Below are positions 32,477 through 43,149 of a stretch of 64,000 nt of DNA, piece after piece. The DNA is from Dendrolimus kikuchii (taxonomy: Eukaryota; Arthropoda; Insecta; Lepidoptera; Lasiocampidae): the NCBI GenBank assembly GCA_019925095.2, contig CM034412.1, forward strand, positions 11,632,001-11,696,000, given 5' to 3'. The position numbers and the translations under genes were made by a program. Each line of letters starts with the position of its first letter. Positions within the stretch are counted from its first letter, which is position 1. The notes beneath the pieces were generated by a model. The model was not told the origin of the DNA and ran no database searches. It was given only the letters and a program-made list of their open reading frames with translations.

Positions 32477-34741
32477 CTGCAATCAAAGACAATACTTAAT
32501 GAACCACCTAAACTGGTTATTTGACACATATTACAATGAATTCTAAAATAGTATTCACATAAAAGAGCATGCATCAAAATATCGTGTTATCATCTTACGT
32601 TCAAGAATTCATTGTAATATAATTCTAATTATAGTTTAAAGAATAATTGATAAGCTACTACAATTTGCCTGCAACTTCATCCATGCATGACTTGAAATTC
32701 CCGCGAGATTCCCGGGACACAAAGTTTCGCAGCAGTTAAAAACAGAATGTAAGCTATCGTTTTAGTGGAGACTGTGCGGTAATAAGCTAATGTTTATGCA
32801 AGCGAACAACTTCAAACCGCTCCCGGGAAAATTCGCGCGGGATTCCCGGGATAAATAAAATCACACAAATTAGTTATCGATCATTAAAAAAAACACATTG
32901 GAATTCGATTTTTTTTATCTAGTCATTTTAAATAATTCCCAGAAAAATTCTCGCGGGATTCCCAGGACAAAAATTAGCGCAGAGTTTAAATCTAAGAATC
33001 AGCTGTCGATCAGCCAAAACCGCATCGAAATCGGTCTAGTCGTTTTTACGTGAATTCCGAACCATACAACAACTAACAACGAGCAGGACAACTTACCGGT
33101 CGCCAGATCTTGTTTATTAGCATACACTAGTAACGCGACTCCTCTCAACTTCTCATCTTGAAGTAGCTCGGCTAATTCTAGACTGGTTTCTTCCAATCTC
33201 TGATGGTCAGAACAATCCACTACATAGATCTGGAATGTGATGAGAAAGAAATAACATAAAGATTAAAAATAATCCATGGTTTCCATACATCCATATTATT
33301 TAAAATCAATCCATATTACATACATAAATATAAAAAAGAAAGTGACTTAGTTTGGATGTTTATTTTGTTAGAAATTCATAAATATTATAGTTATTAAAAA
33401 GGCGCTTTATATCAAGCCTTTACCACCATTTTATCATAAGCGACATTTGGACCTAAGTATATTTTTTGTAGCAAAACATATGTTAAAATATTATTTTGTT
33501 TTCAAACCTTCAGTTTTTGATTCAGTAGGGTCTAATCTAACTGAAAGTCTTAAAACATAATAGCAATTTAAAATACTTTTCCAACAGAAAATATACTTTG
33601 GTACAAATATTGCTTACAATAAAATGGCAATAAGGGCTCAATATAATTTGGATAAAAGTATATTGTATCCAAAATGTTTTTTATTTAAGTATAAAGTGTC
33701 AAAACCAAAGATTAAAAATACTATCAAGGAGCCTGCTTTGTGCGAGATGGTTAAGATAAAATCCAATGAAAATAAATGTTGTTCTTTCATAAAATTGATG
33801 TTTATATTAAATAAGGTCCCAGGTTGGTTAACAATTTATATTGTTTTTTTTTTTTAATTTGGAATGATATTATTTCTATTTATTCACTTTTGATAATGGA
33901 TGAACATAGGACACTTTTATTTCAGCAAATTTAATAGAATTTTTTTATGTTAAATAGGTTTGCATTTGACTGCCATCACAACTTATTTTGGATGATGATG
34001 CGGTCAAAGATGGAGAATGCTTACCTAGATAATACCTATGCACATGACACTTGAAGATACCTGGATTATACTTTTTGGGAAACACAGACTCTGATAGTGC
34101 ATTCTACCAGTCTGCCCTACACAGAAACATTGTAGACTATCATTGTTTCTGCTAAAAAATTCTACACCAATAAAAATTTATATAAACTTACTAGTATGTC
34201 AGTATTTTCAAAATAATTTCTCCAATAGGGCCTGATCTTCCTTTGTCCACCAATATCCCACACATTCAATTTAAAACCACTAGATAGGACAGACTTAATA
34301 TTGAATCCTGCAGTCGGAGTCACATGATTCACATCCTCAGATGCTAACTGCTTAAGAAGTGTTGTTTTCCCAGCATTATCCAAACCAAGAAGGAGCAATC
34401 TAAGTTCTTTATCCGGATTAGAACGTAACTTCTTCAATATACTTAGAAGACCCTTAAAATATGACAATGTTATATGAAAGCTCTACGTTTCCAGTATGTT
34501 GTAAAACAAAGTGTAAAAAAAAAGGGAGGACAATAATAGTTAACACTCTTCATTGTCTGCATCTTTAGCTGCAAAAGGCTGTGTGATAACTTAGTCATTT
34601 TTAATTGTTAACCTAATAACAATTAACTTATAAATAATTAGAATCCGCAATGACCTTTTAAAGTGAACCCAAGATTCCTATCATACACGAAGATGTAAAA
34701 TTAAAAAGGTCAATTGTATGAAAAATTACAGAGCTTACCAT
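32373..34741 (-). CDS. ARL3: ADP-ribosylation factor-like protein 3 (ARL3), missing last exon
   Basis: Four coding exons on the minus strand (34739-34741, 34192-34452, 33097-33229, 32373-32476) join in phase into 167 residues. ARL3 is a small GTPase of the ARF family that releases lipidated cargo from carriers such as UNC119 and PDE6D, mainly in cilia. Seen: [11 protein letters not shown]-terminus, P-loop GLDNAGKT (24-31), switch I T48, WDIGGQ (66-71, Q71 present), NKQD (126-129). The residue numbering matches human ARL3 (182 residues). The last ~15 residues (DGM-WVCK region) should lie in one more exon at lower coordinates; I did not find it among the repeats. The G5 loop reads CVAT where the family usually has CSA-L. 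The start codon ends exon 1, so exon 2 opens with Gly2. Confidence 0.93.
33097..33229 (-). CDS. ARL3: ARL3 exon 3 with NKQD motif
   Basis: The acceptor is 'cacattccag' and the donor 'gtaagt' starts at 33096. It encodes residues 89-132: IYVVDCSD, then LVYANKQD, the guanine-specificity motif. Any reading past 33097 is intron. Confidence 0.92.
33411..33645. mobile_element. Rep-H palindromic MITE in ARL3 intron
   Basis: The two halves mirror each other around ~33535 ('tcaaaccttcagtttttga' region). The ends are 'aagcctttaccaccatttt' and 'aatggcaataagggct'. The partner copy is at 19227-19440. Confidence 0.7.
34192..34452 (-). CDS. ARL3: ARL3 exon 2 with P-loop and switch regions
   Basis: The acceptor 'atattttaag' ends at 34453 and the donor is 'gtaagt' from 34191. 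87 codons (G2-L88) carry the P-loop, switch I (PTAGF, family usually PTQGF) and the [21 protein letters not shown] stretch. Upstream in-frame codons spelling MSYFK come from the intron and are not used. Confidence 0.93.
34739..34741 (-). CDS. ARL3: ARL3 start codon at the end of exon 1
   Basis: ATG is immediately followed by the donor GTAAGC, so the exon contributes only the initiator methionine. Upstream on the minus strand, 'gattttcag' at ~34778 may be the acceptor of a 5'-UTR exon covering ~34739-34776. Confidence 0.85.
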
Positions 34742-35322
34742 GATAGTAGAGGACTTTCTGGAAGTTTGACTAGATCTGAAAATCACAGTTGATTAAAAGT
34801 TAAAAATAATCATTTCAGTCATTTAAATTTTCAAAGAAAAATTGTTGACATACGTAGACAATATTGACATGTTGCCGTTTCCATAGTAACGCAACGCAAA
34901 TTCAGTGTTGCTAACACTTACCTTTATAATAAAATTAAATAACATTCACACACAACAAGCGCCGCACCGCGCCGTTCCGCGAGTTTCGTTCGGGAGTAAA
35001 TTTTAAACACACATATTTTTAAAGTTCCATATCTCTGTCAGTTAAAGTAATCAATTGACATAGAAATTATTTTTACAGGAAGTTTTTTCACATTTTTATT
35101 AGAGAATCGAAGAGCTAAGGATCAAAACGAGTTAACATCTTTCATTCATGCATAGCAACATTGGTTTTGAAATAATGATTTCTAAACTGTGCATCCACTA
35201 TGAACGTCAGTGTCAATTGATGTCAGTGTCGAATTCACAAAAGAAAAACAAATTGTTTTTTCTATTCAGATTTATACACGTGTTTGTGTGAATTATTGTT
35301 TAATTTTAATTATTTTTTCAGT
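34742..35322. promoter_or_regulatory. Shared head-to-head promoter region of ARL3 and NHP2
   Basis: The two start codons are 581 bp apart and point away from each other. The middle has a GC-rich island against AT-rich surroundings (34957-34995, 'gcgccgcaccgcgccg'). Near the NHP2 side is a doubled 'gtcagtgtc' motif (35206-35230). No TATA box could be fixed. 'ttttttcag' directly before the NHP2 ATG suggests a 5'-UTR intron. Confidence 0.55.
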
Positions 35323-35561
35323 ATGGGTAAAATAAAAACAGAAGTTCAAGAGCAAGACGAACAAGCCGACGTCAGCATTAAAAGTGAACCACAAAGTTAC
35401 GACGATAAAGTAAGTCATTGCAGTGTTATCGCAAAGCCGATGGCACCGAAGAAGCTTAGCAAAAAGATTTATAAACTCATCAAGAAATGCAGCAGCCACA
35501 AGAATTATATTAGAAACGGGTTAAAAATAGTACAAAAACAGCTTCGCTTGGGAGAGAAAGG
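35323..35561 (+). CDS. NHP2: NHP2 exon 1
   Basis: From ATG at 35323 to the donor 'gtaagt' at 35562. 79 codons plus GG of the glycine in GEKG. It contains the lysine-rich region before the L7Ae core. Confidence 0.92.
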
Positions 35562-36314
35562 GTAAGTTTTTGCTATTATTTCTGCTTTGGAGGTTATGTT
35601 CATTATTCTTTGCAGTGTTAGGCAAATCAAAAGCGTAGGATTCATAAAGAAAACTCGTGGGTGGGGGGGGTATAGTTATACGGCACATTTATATTTTATG
35701 AACAGATCTGAACCTTTTTAATATAGTCTAAGGCAGGTGCGAAGCAAAGCGGAGCACCCGCCTTAGCCATATTCTTAAAATTACCACTTGCTAACAACGG
35801 TGAAGGAATACATTATGATGAAACCTGCCTATCAAAATAATTGATGTGTCAATCCTGCCAAGCCGCCTTGGACAAGCATAGTGGGTGTACTGTCCATCCT
35901 CCAATAGTGGGAGGCACAAGCCCAGCAGTGAGCCAATAGTGGGAGGCACAAGCCCAGCAGTGAGCCATTTATGGGCTGTTATTATTATCTGTTCAGCCAT
36001 CCTGGCTTGACTGAGCAGCAACCCTTCATTCAAACGATTACATCTATGATCTTAGTATAGATAGATTATTTTGTGCTTTCAGAATTGTAGTCTTTGCCGG
36101 AGATATATCACCAATAGAAATTATGTGCCACCTACCAGGTGTTTGTGAGGACAAAGATGTGCCCTATGTATACACACCAAGCCGTAAAGACATTGGAGCT
36201 GCTATGGGAAAAACAAGAGGATGTATTATGGTACTTGTAAGAGAACATGAGGATTATAAGGATTTGTATGATGAAGTTAAAGGTGAAATCAAATTATTGG
36301 GACATCCATTGTAG
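35323..36314 (+). CDS. NHP2: H/ACA ribonucleoprotein subunit 2 (NHP2)
   Basis: Two exons (35323-35561, 36083-36314) give 156 residues; human NHP2 has 153. NHP2 is the L7Ae-family subunit of H/ACA snoRNPs, which pseudouridylate rRNA and act in telomerase RNA stability, in nucleoli and Cajal bodies. Seen: a short acidic N-terminus, [11 protein letters not shown], the [19 protein letters not shown] helix, [30 protein letters not shown], and [11 protein letters not shown], all in the order of human NHP2, with the L7Ae domain spanning ~45-140. I chose the ATG at 35323 because the 13 codons before it (from 35284) match no homologue and lie across a probable acceptor. Confidence 0.95.
35727..35770. 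repeat. Near-perfect 44-bp hairpin
   Basis: 'gtctaaggcaggtgcgaag' pairs with 'cggagcacccgccttagcc'. The same hairpin occurs at 39627-39680 inside the broken transposase, with matching flanks ('tttttaatatag'). Confidence 0.7.
35778..35988 (+). repeat. Rep-A SINE in NHP2 intron with a 32-bp tandem duplication
   Basis: Headless Rep-A. The 32-bp unit beginning 'ccaatagtgggaggcac' occurs at 35901-35932 and again exactly at 35933-35964. Confidence 0.75.
36083..36314 (+). CDS. NHP2: NHP2 exon 2
   Basis: The acceptor 'gtgctttcag' ends at 36082. A completes the glycine codon, then 76 codons and TAG. It holds most of the L7Ae fold, including the conserved HLP--CED and VPYVY stretches. Confidence 0.93.
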
Positions 36315-36360
36315 TTTAGTTTAAGATAGCTTGTTTTTAGCAGTAAAATAATTAGGATTT

Positions 36361-36685
36361 ATCCATGCAGGAACGGAGAAAGAATACAATTTCCTGCGGC
36401 CCGGCAGCCTGTCATAAGAGGCGACTAAACAACCCACAGCCAGCTGGTAGGGCATTTGCCCGACTGGATGGCTACCACCCCTGGTCTAGAGTATGCCGCC
36501 ATAACAACCTTGTGTTGTATTCCGGCATTAGTGACCAGGTTCCAGTCTCCCTTAAGAGAGCAGCAGCGCATTTGTAGCACCTTTGGTGTTGCAAATGTCC
36601 ATAGGCGATGGTAACCGCTTTCCATCAAGTGGGCCGTCTGCCTGTCTGCTGAACGCCTGCAATAAAAAAAGGAAATAAATAAAAT
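36361..36685 (+). repeat. Rep-B SINE 46 bp after the NHP2 stop codon
   Basis: Full-length sense copy from 'atccatgcaggaacgg' to 'gcctgcaataaaaaaagg'. It carries the first canonical AATAAA after the NHP2 stop (36661-36666). Confidence 0.85.
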
Positions 36686-36730
36686 GCACTCTTAAATAAA
36701 AATATACCTGTTTATAAATTGCAATCACTA

Positions 36731-37035
36731 ACTCTGTTGGCTCAGTGACCCAAAATGTGTCTTGGCCTCCGAAACGAGAACACTCCACCTGTTTCTGTCC
36801 TGTGCGATTTCTTGCCAGTTAAAGGCGTGACTCTGTCCTTCCACCGGTACTTGGGGACGACCGACCGATGTCGCCCATTCAATCGTCCCAAAGAGGCCCT
36901 CTTCACTCTTCGATCCTCTCCCATCCGTGCCACATGACCAAGCCAACGGAGGCGGTGAGATTTTATTTCTCCTAGTATGTTAGGCTCGGCCACAAAGTGT
37001 TCAATTTCGATGTTGGTTTGGACCCTCAATTGCAT
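36731..37035 (-). pseudogene. LINE polyprotein C-terminal fragment
   Basis: Minus-strand frames read RLRWLGHVARM, a GRPN/RLNGR--VVPKYRWKDRV region and KKSHRTETGGVFSFRRPRHILGH, which are typical of the C-terminal end of RTE-like LINE proteins in insects. The two parts are in different frames, so it is broken. No TSD was located. Confidence 0.75.
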
Positions 37036-37039
37036 TTAC

Positions 37040-37927
37040 AATCAGTTTAAAATAATTTGGCTATATTTCATTTTCAATGTTTTTAATAGATTTCAAAATT
37101 TTTTTTTGTATAATGCTGATATTAGACAGATCAACCGAATTAAATCGATTTGATTGAAAGGTTGAAATTGAAAGAATATCTTTTCACTTCTTTCACCTTA
37201 TCCCAATTATTTAGGGTCGGCACAATGTCTTTTCCTTCTACACTTCTTTATTCTGAACTAAAAAAGCATGACAGCATTAAATAAGATTGAATTATGCAAG
37301 TTTATGGTTATATGAATCACTTTTGTTGATTCATCAAATTTGATAGAGAAATGAACTGTGTAATATCAGCTTGACTGAACATTTTAGTATAAGTGCATTA
37401 AAAGTTTTTTTTAAACAGTACATTTATGTTTACTGCCACAACAATCAAATTGAGTGCTTATAGTATTTGATGGTTGTACAGTCAGTATAGTACATTTTTT
37501 TCTTGTAAAATAAAATTGCAGACTATATTAGAAAAATAAAATACATTTCAGGGATTGTTTTACCATTTTATTTAAAATTCTGTATGTATGTGTAATAGAT
37601 GTTTATTCTCTGGTTTACATGATCAGCAAAACTATAAAATACAATAAGCACACATATGCCATGTTGTCAAGTGATCTGTGTTGGTGGTATTGGCATAGCT
37701 AGACATCCATTCCCCACATTTCCATGTATAGCTGTAAGTTAGTTATAACATAAGAATAAGATTCAATATTTTCTAGTGGAATTGCTTGAAAATAAATATT
37801 TCTAGAAAATTATTAGTTTTCATACCATTTCCTTATCCAGAAAATAATTTGTTTAAAATGTATATCCACCTAGTCTTCTTGATCAATTTCTTGATTAAAG
37901 TAATTATTTAGTGCTAAAGTATTATGT
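37040..37927. repeat. Dispersed repeat pieces, no gene
   Basis: Bases 37110-37390 contain two inverted pieces of the 'gaaccgtctaatatcagc' family ('ctgatattagacagatcaa' and 'tgattcatcaaatttgat'). The rest is AT-rich and unassigned. Confidence 0.5.
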
Positions 37928-37939
37928 CCTGCAGCTTCT

Positions 37940-38299
37940 TTCTTTTTTGTAACTTAGGGGGAATGTCTTTTCTTGTAACACACACACGGGTCTTGGATAC
38001 AGGGGAAGACCAAAAGGCGCGCCTAGTGCCGCGCGCTTCGTGTGCGTGTGGGTCTCTTGCACCAAACGGCAAATGGAATCTCCATTAAAGGAGGAGGCCG
38101 AACAAACTACCCACTAAACCTACCTGGGTCCCTATGAGAGCATATATCTAGAATGCCAGAGATGTATAACAGTTAAACTCTTCTGACATCCTAGTGCGCC
38201 GATTTGGTACATAGCCCGGGAAGCAGGGCCGTACCACTTCGCACAGTAGAGGTGATTCCACCGAACCCCCGTAAACAGTGGCCCTCTACCATGGATAGC
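37940..38299 (-). mobile_element. 360-bp retroelement-like insertion with 12-bp TSD
   Basis: Exact CCTGCAGCTTCT at 37928-37939 and 38300-38311 flanks a GC-rich block. Its left edge is T-rich, fitting a minus-strand A-tail. No ORF or family is recognised. Confidence 0.65.
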
Positions 38300-38552
38300 C
38301 CTGCAGCTTCTGGTTTAACTCTGGGCAACCTTTGCATTTATCCAAGGAAAAGATCATGGGAATCAAAATAATATAAATGAATAAGATCTTAACTTAGTCT
38401 GCTCTAAACTTATGGTCTCACTTATTTAGCAAATGGTAGTGTAAATGCTTTTTGGTACAAAATCAGTCTGCACAGTCTTCTGTAACTAATCTGGAGCAGC
38501 CCGATGGTGTGGATTATACTATGCTTAAAATTTTACATATTAAAAAAAACTA

Positions 38553-38618
38553 CAACTACTGACATCTACTGTTTGTGCCTACCCCGCAAGGGAACTGGCG
38601 TGAAGTTATGTATGTATG
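38553..38618 (+). mobile_element. RTE-type LINE, 66-bp 3' fragment with TSD
   Basis: Contains only 'gcctaccccgcaagggaac' and the (TATG)n tail. Flanks TAAAAAAAACTA at 38541-38552 and 38619-38630 are identical. Confidence 0.75.
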
Positions 38619-39129
38619 TAAAAAAAACTAGTAAAAATTTAGAATATAGAAATCTAAAAAATGTGTGTATTTTATTTTACAAATTGCTACAATTACTGTT
38701 AATTAAAAAGAGAGGTGTGAACGTGCTTTTCACTAATTTTTGTTATACCTCTGCTACATCTGTAACGGTGACCGTTTCACACAGACATAGTGATAGGTTT
38801 AATACATTATAGTCGACGCATTACGAACTGAGGCTTCGGGTCATAAATCATATTTATCTGTCTGTCTCGCTCGCACTTATAGATCTTATGGAGAGATGTA
38901 GTGATGTGCGTAAGAATTGTAGAGGTGCATACGATAACGAGATAGGTACGATTGATAAGCTAAATTATAGTAAGTAAGTATTAATAGGAATAATTTTTCG
39001 CGAAAATAAAAGTTTTTAATTTATAAGATAAAATGTTTGTTTCGACATAATCATAGAGAAACTGTATAGATCGTAATGTGGCCCTGAACAGGGCCGTTTT
39101 TATCTTTTCTAGGGATATTTATTAGTACT

Positions 39130-40766
39130 TTAAAAATCCTCATCCGTATCATCCCCATCTTTGTCATCTTCCTGTAGGTTAATTATCAGAGATGGTGCTT
39201 GATCTCTTAAAATAGTTTTCCTTAAGTCCTTATCCTGGAGCTCCTCGGCATGCCTCACACATTTGGCTCAGTCTTCTTGAGTAACATTATCAATAGCGTT
39301 GTGGAGAAGAATTTCAACATCAGTAATGTTAAATGTATGATTTTTTGCAGCAACTTCTCCTTTGAATTGAGCCCAGATGAGTTAGATGGGGTTATATTGA
39401 CAGTGATATGGAGGCAGTCTTATCACTTCGTGACCCCTTTCATATGCCAGCTGATCTAAGGATATTTTTTTTGGGTTACTAAAGTGATGCAGCACTTTTC
39501 TTAACAATTCTTCCCTTATGTCTGCATTTGAGAAAGGAATGTTCGGGTGCTGTATAGATATATGGTACATTTATTTATTACTTGACACATAAAATTAAAT
39601 TTTGGTTCGTTTAAAAAAAAAATTACCACGAAGGCTAAGGCGGGTGCTCCGCTTCGCTTCGCACCAGCTTTAGCCTTCTAACCTATATTAAAAAAGTTCG
39701 GATTTGTTGTGTGTATACCCCACCCGAATGTTCTATGTCGGCCATTCTTGAATGTCACTTTTCTTTGTAATGATGTGGGTATCCTTTCTAATTGCATGGA
39801 GTGGTAGCTGGCGTTATCGATAACTATTACAGAAGGTAATCGATAACTTCAAGAACATTTAATAAATCAGTAAACCGTGCCGTATATGTATCACCATTCA
39901 TTTCAGTGTGGTAGTCAGCGTCCTTGGACTTAGCAGCTTTGAAAATAAATTTTGCCTCCAGCACAAAGCCAGTCTTTCCAGAACCAGTATGACACACGAT
40001 TAATCTCTGACCCTTCCCCACTGGCTGATTCTTGAAACCACCTTTATCATTCGTTCCAAGCCACATGCATTTTCTCGAGTGGTTTTGATTGACCCAAGTC
40101 TCATCAAGATAAATTCGTGGCCGTTGATCGTTGGTTTTCCTGAGAAAGTCCACTTTTCGTAAAAAGTCCACTCTGGCACAGACTATATCCGCTCTTTCCA
40201 TTAAATACTTTTGTCCATCGGCATTTTTTTTTTAATTTGTAGCCGACCATCAAAATTTTTCACATTGAAAAATATCCGCACTTAAAATTAGGCATCTGTT
40301 CTTGGTATTTTTCAAGAATTCTAGCCACTGATGGATATTCCCCGTTGTCATAAAATGAATCAATGGTACGTTTTAGTACGCTGACATCAAAACTATCTAG
40401 ATCAGTGACAGTCGCTGTCTTCTTAACATTTACTCTTATATTCGGGTTGCCTGCCTGTGATACTTCGGTTTTTATTCGATCCACGGTCGCTGTACTAACT
40501 CCACAAATCAGTGCTGCAAGCTCTCGTGGATTATTGAAATTGAGGTACTCGGGGTCAGTTTTCAATTTTTTTAAAAACAGGAACACTTTGTGAATTACAG
40601 TCCGAGCTTGAGCGTTGATGTTACCATTTAATTTCTTCAAAACCACGTTAGAAAATAAAATCTCCCTTGTGCGTATTACGTAACGAAGCGTAAGTAATGT
40701 AATGAGTGTCATAACAAAAAATATTATATTTATAGAAAAACAACAACCCTTACTCGTAACGACCAA
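39130..40766 (-). pseudogene. Broken DDE transposase (IS630/Tc1-like)
   Basis: Minus-strand blocks read in order: a helical N-terminal region with helix-turn-helix-like GVSTATVDRI (~40500), MERADIV and RIYLDETWVNQNHS (first catalytic D, ~40100), GKGQRLIVCHTGSGKTGFV, then VIVIDNASYHS (second D, ~39800) in a shifted frame. Next come KISLDQLAYERGHEVIRLPPYHCQYNPI and LIWAQFKGEV. The codon between NPI and LIW, where the catalytic Glu is expected, is TAA (39384-39382). A second stop replaces W at 39270-39268. The original TAA end is at 39132-39130. Further damage: a frameshift at ~40230, a tandem VDFLRK duplication, and a ~200-bp interruption at 39537-39733. Confidence 0.85.
39537..39733. repeat. 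Interruption in transposase with inverted ends and internal hairpin
   Basis: GAATGTTCGGGTG at 39537-39549 and its exact complement at 39721-39733 bracket AT-rich sequence and the GC-rich hairpin 39627-39680. Whether it is one insertion or a rearrangement of the transposase is unclear. Confidence 0.55.
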
Positions 40767-41570
40767 TCAAGAGTCAGAGTGCTAATGAAAGTCACGATGA
40801 CGCATCGACCCCGCTTGCGCAGGTAGCTAAGTATCGATAACGGATTGCATTGAGTCTCGAGTGCACATTCCTACTGGCAGTGACATTTATTGCCCGACGA
40901 CTCAGTTTAAAATATAATTATGTAACATTGTTATAACTGTTAATGACATTAAACATTGACAGATCACATATACGTAGTATCCATAGTAGTTTGTGGATCA
41001 CATATGTTCATACACTAATGTAGTTAATCATTAAAAGTGTAAGTTTTAATGCTGTAAACAAGAGGCATTTGGCCAGTGACTAGAACTAACATTGTCCCAG
41101 GTAGAGCAGGGAAATTATAAATACACGGCCGTCGAGTTCTAGAATTTCTTAATGCAATAAACACGTATTTTATTTAAAAAAATCCAAACTCATCGATTTT
41201 GACCCGCATCTTGTTTCATTAAAACTATGAAATGAAGGATTATTAAAAGAAAACTGCATTCTATCATTACACATACATTTATTACACTTATTAAAATCTA
41301 TGGGTACGTAAAAAAATGGCAGATTGTCATTTTATTGACAGTGAAGATTGGCAAAATACAATTTTACTTTTAAAATTACGAACTAGGATCACTAGAATTT
41401 CTAAGCTAGAAGGTCTAGGTTCGCTTGAAACGGGATAGATTTCAGAATATTTCATATCTTTTTCTTTCTGTTGTGATTAGAAAGGTTTTTGCAAATTAAT
41501 AACTAGCCACCACACTCAGAACGTAATGAAGCCTCATTAAACTTAACTGGTCCCCGGGGTGTAGCGAGTT
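40767..41570. other. No gene recognised
   Basis: Non-coding, AT-rich, without a clear repeat family. Confidence 0.45.
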
Positions 41571-41750
41571 TTTTTTTATTGCATGAGTTCAGCAGACAGG
41601 CAGATGGCCTACTGCTAGAAAGCGGTTATACCATTGCCTATGAACATTCACAACACCAGTTTCTACAAATGCGCTGGCTGCTCTCTAAAGGGAGACTGGT
41701 ACCTGGCCACTAATGCCGATACACAACCCAAGGTTATTATTGCGGCATAC
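41571..41750 (-). repeat. Rep-B SINE, 5'-truncated
   Basis: T-run at 41571-41580, then 'gagttcagcagacaggcag' and 'gcgctggctgctctctaaag', ending at 'ttgcggcatac'. Confidence 0.75.
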
Positions 41751-42044
41751 AACACGAAATAAATATGAGAAAAAACTTTGTCTCGCGTGTCGGGCATTAC
41801 AAGTATCTCACAAAAATTCTTGCATTAAAATACACTGAAATCTATCCCTAATTATTTCCTAATAATTGAAGCAATAATTAATGGTAGATTAACCCTGCTT
41901 TGAATATGTGCTCGCTCGTGTGATCTTTTCATACATATTTTAATATAGATACATACATTTTCAAAAAACTGCATCAATACTACATTAGAAGATAAATATC
42001 AAGTTAAAATATTTTTTATCCTTCTGATTCCTGTATCTTATTAT

Positions 42045-42127
42045 TCGCTCATTTGCCTTACCATCGGTTGAAGTTTGACGTTAATTGTATGGTAATGTTG
42101 AACGGTATAACGGTATATAGGAAGGGG
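42045..42127. repeat. Rep-D MITE fragment
   Basis: 'tcatttgccttaccatcgg', 'tgaagtttgacgttaat', then a shortened right arm ending 'tatataggaaggggcc'. Confidence 0.55.
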
Positions 42128-42486
42128 CCAAATATTAGATAATATCAAGTCAGTTTATGGCCTGTGAGATCTGTTCAATTTATTTTTTTATGGAAGAGCG
42201 TATGGCGCAACTATCTGCTGTTAAAACTGTCTGTAAATTAGGTAAACAGACTATAAATAATGAATGTTGAAAACTTTAGGGTCTTTCTTTCATCACTAGA
42301 CACTGCAAAGATAACGGTTATTTACTACCCGTGCGTAGGTTTGCCGATAGCCTCATGTCACGCGTCGATGGTCAGTAGGGTTGGCAAAAAAAAGGTTACA
42401 TAAATAGTTGTTGCAATAAATAAATTAATTTAATTTATTACTGTTTATACTTTACATAACTATATGCAATAATAGTAAGTAAACCC

Positions 42487-43140
<654 letters not shown>

Positions 43141-43149
43141 AACTGATTC

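Noticed and set aside
34453..34467. Earlier ARL3 start (MSYFK) read straight from the exon
   Set aside because: It reads through the intron acceptor. The true ATG is at 34739-34741 with a donor directly after it, restoring the conserved M-GLLSIL start.
35284..35322. Upstream start for NHP2
   Set aside because: The 13 extra residues match no NHP2 and span a probable 'ttttttcag' acceptor.
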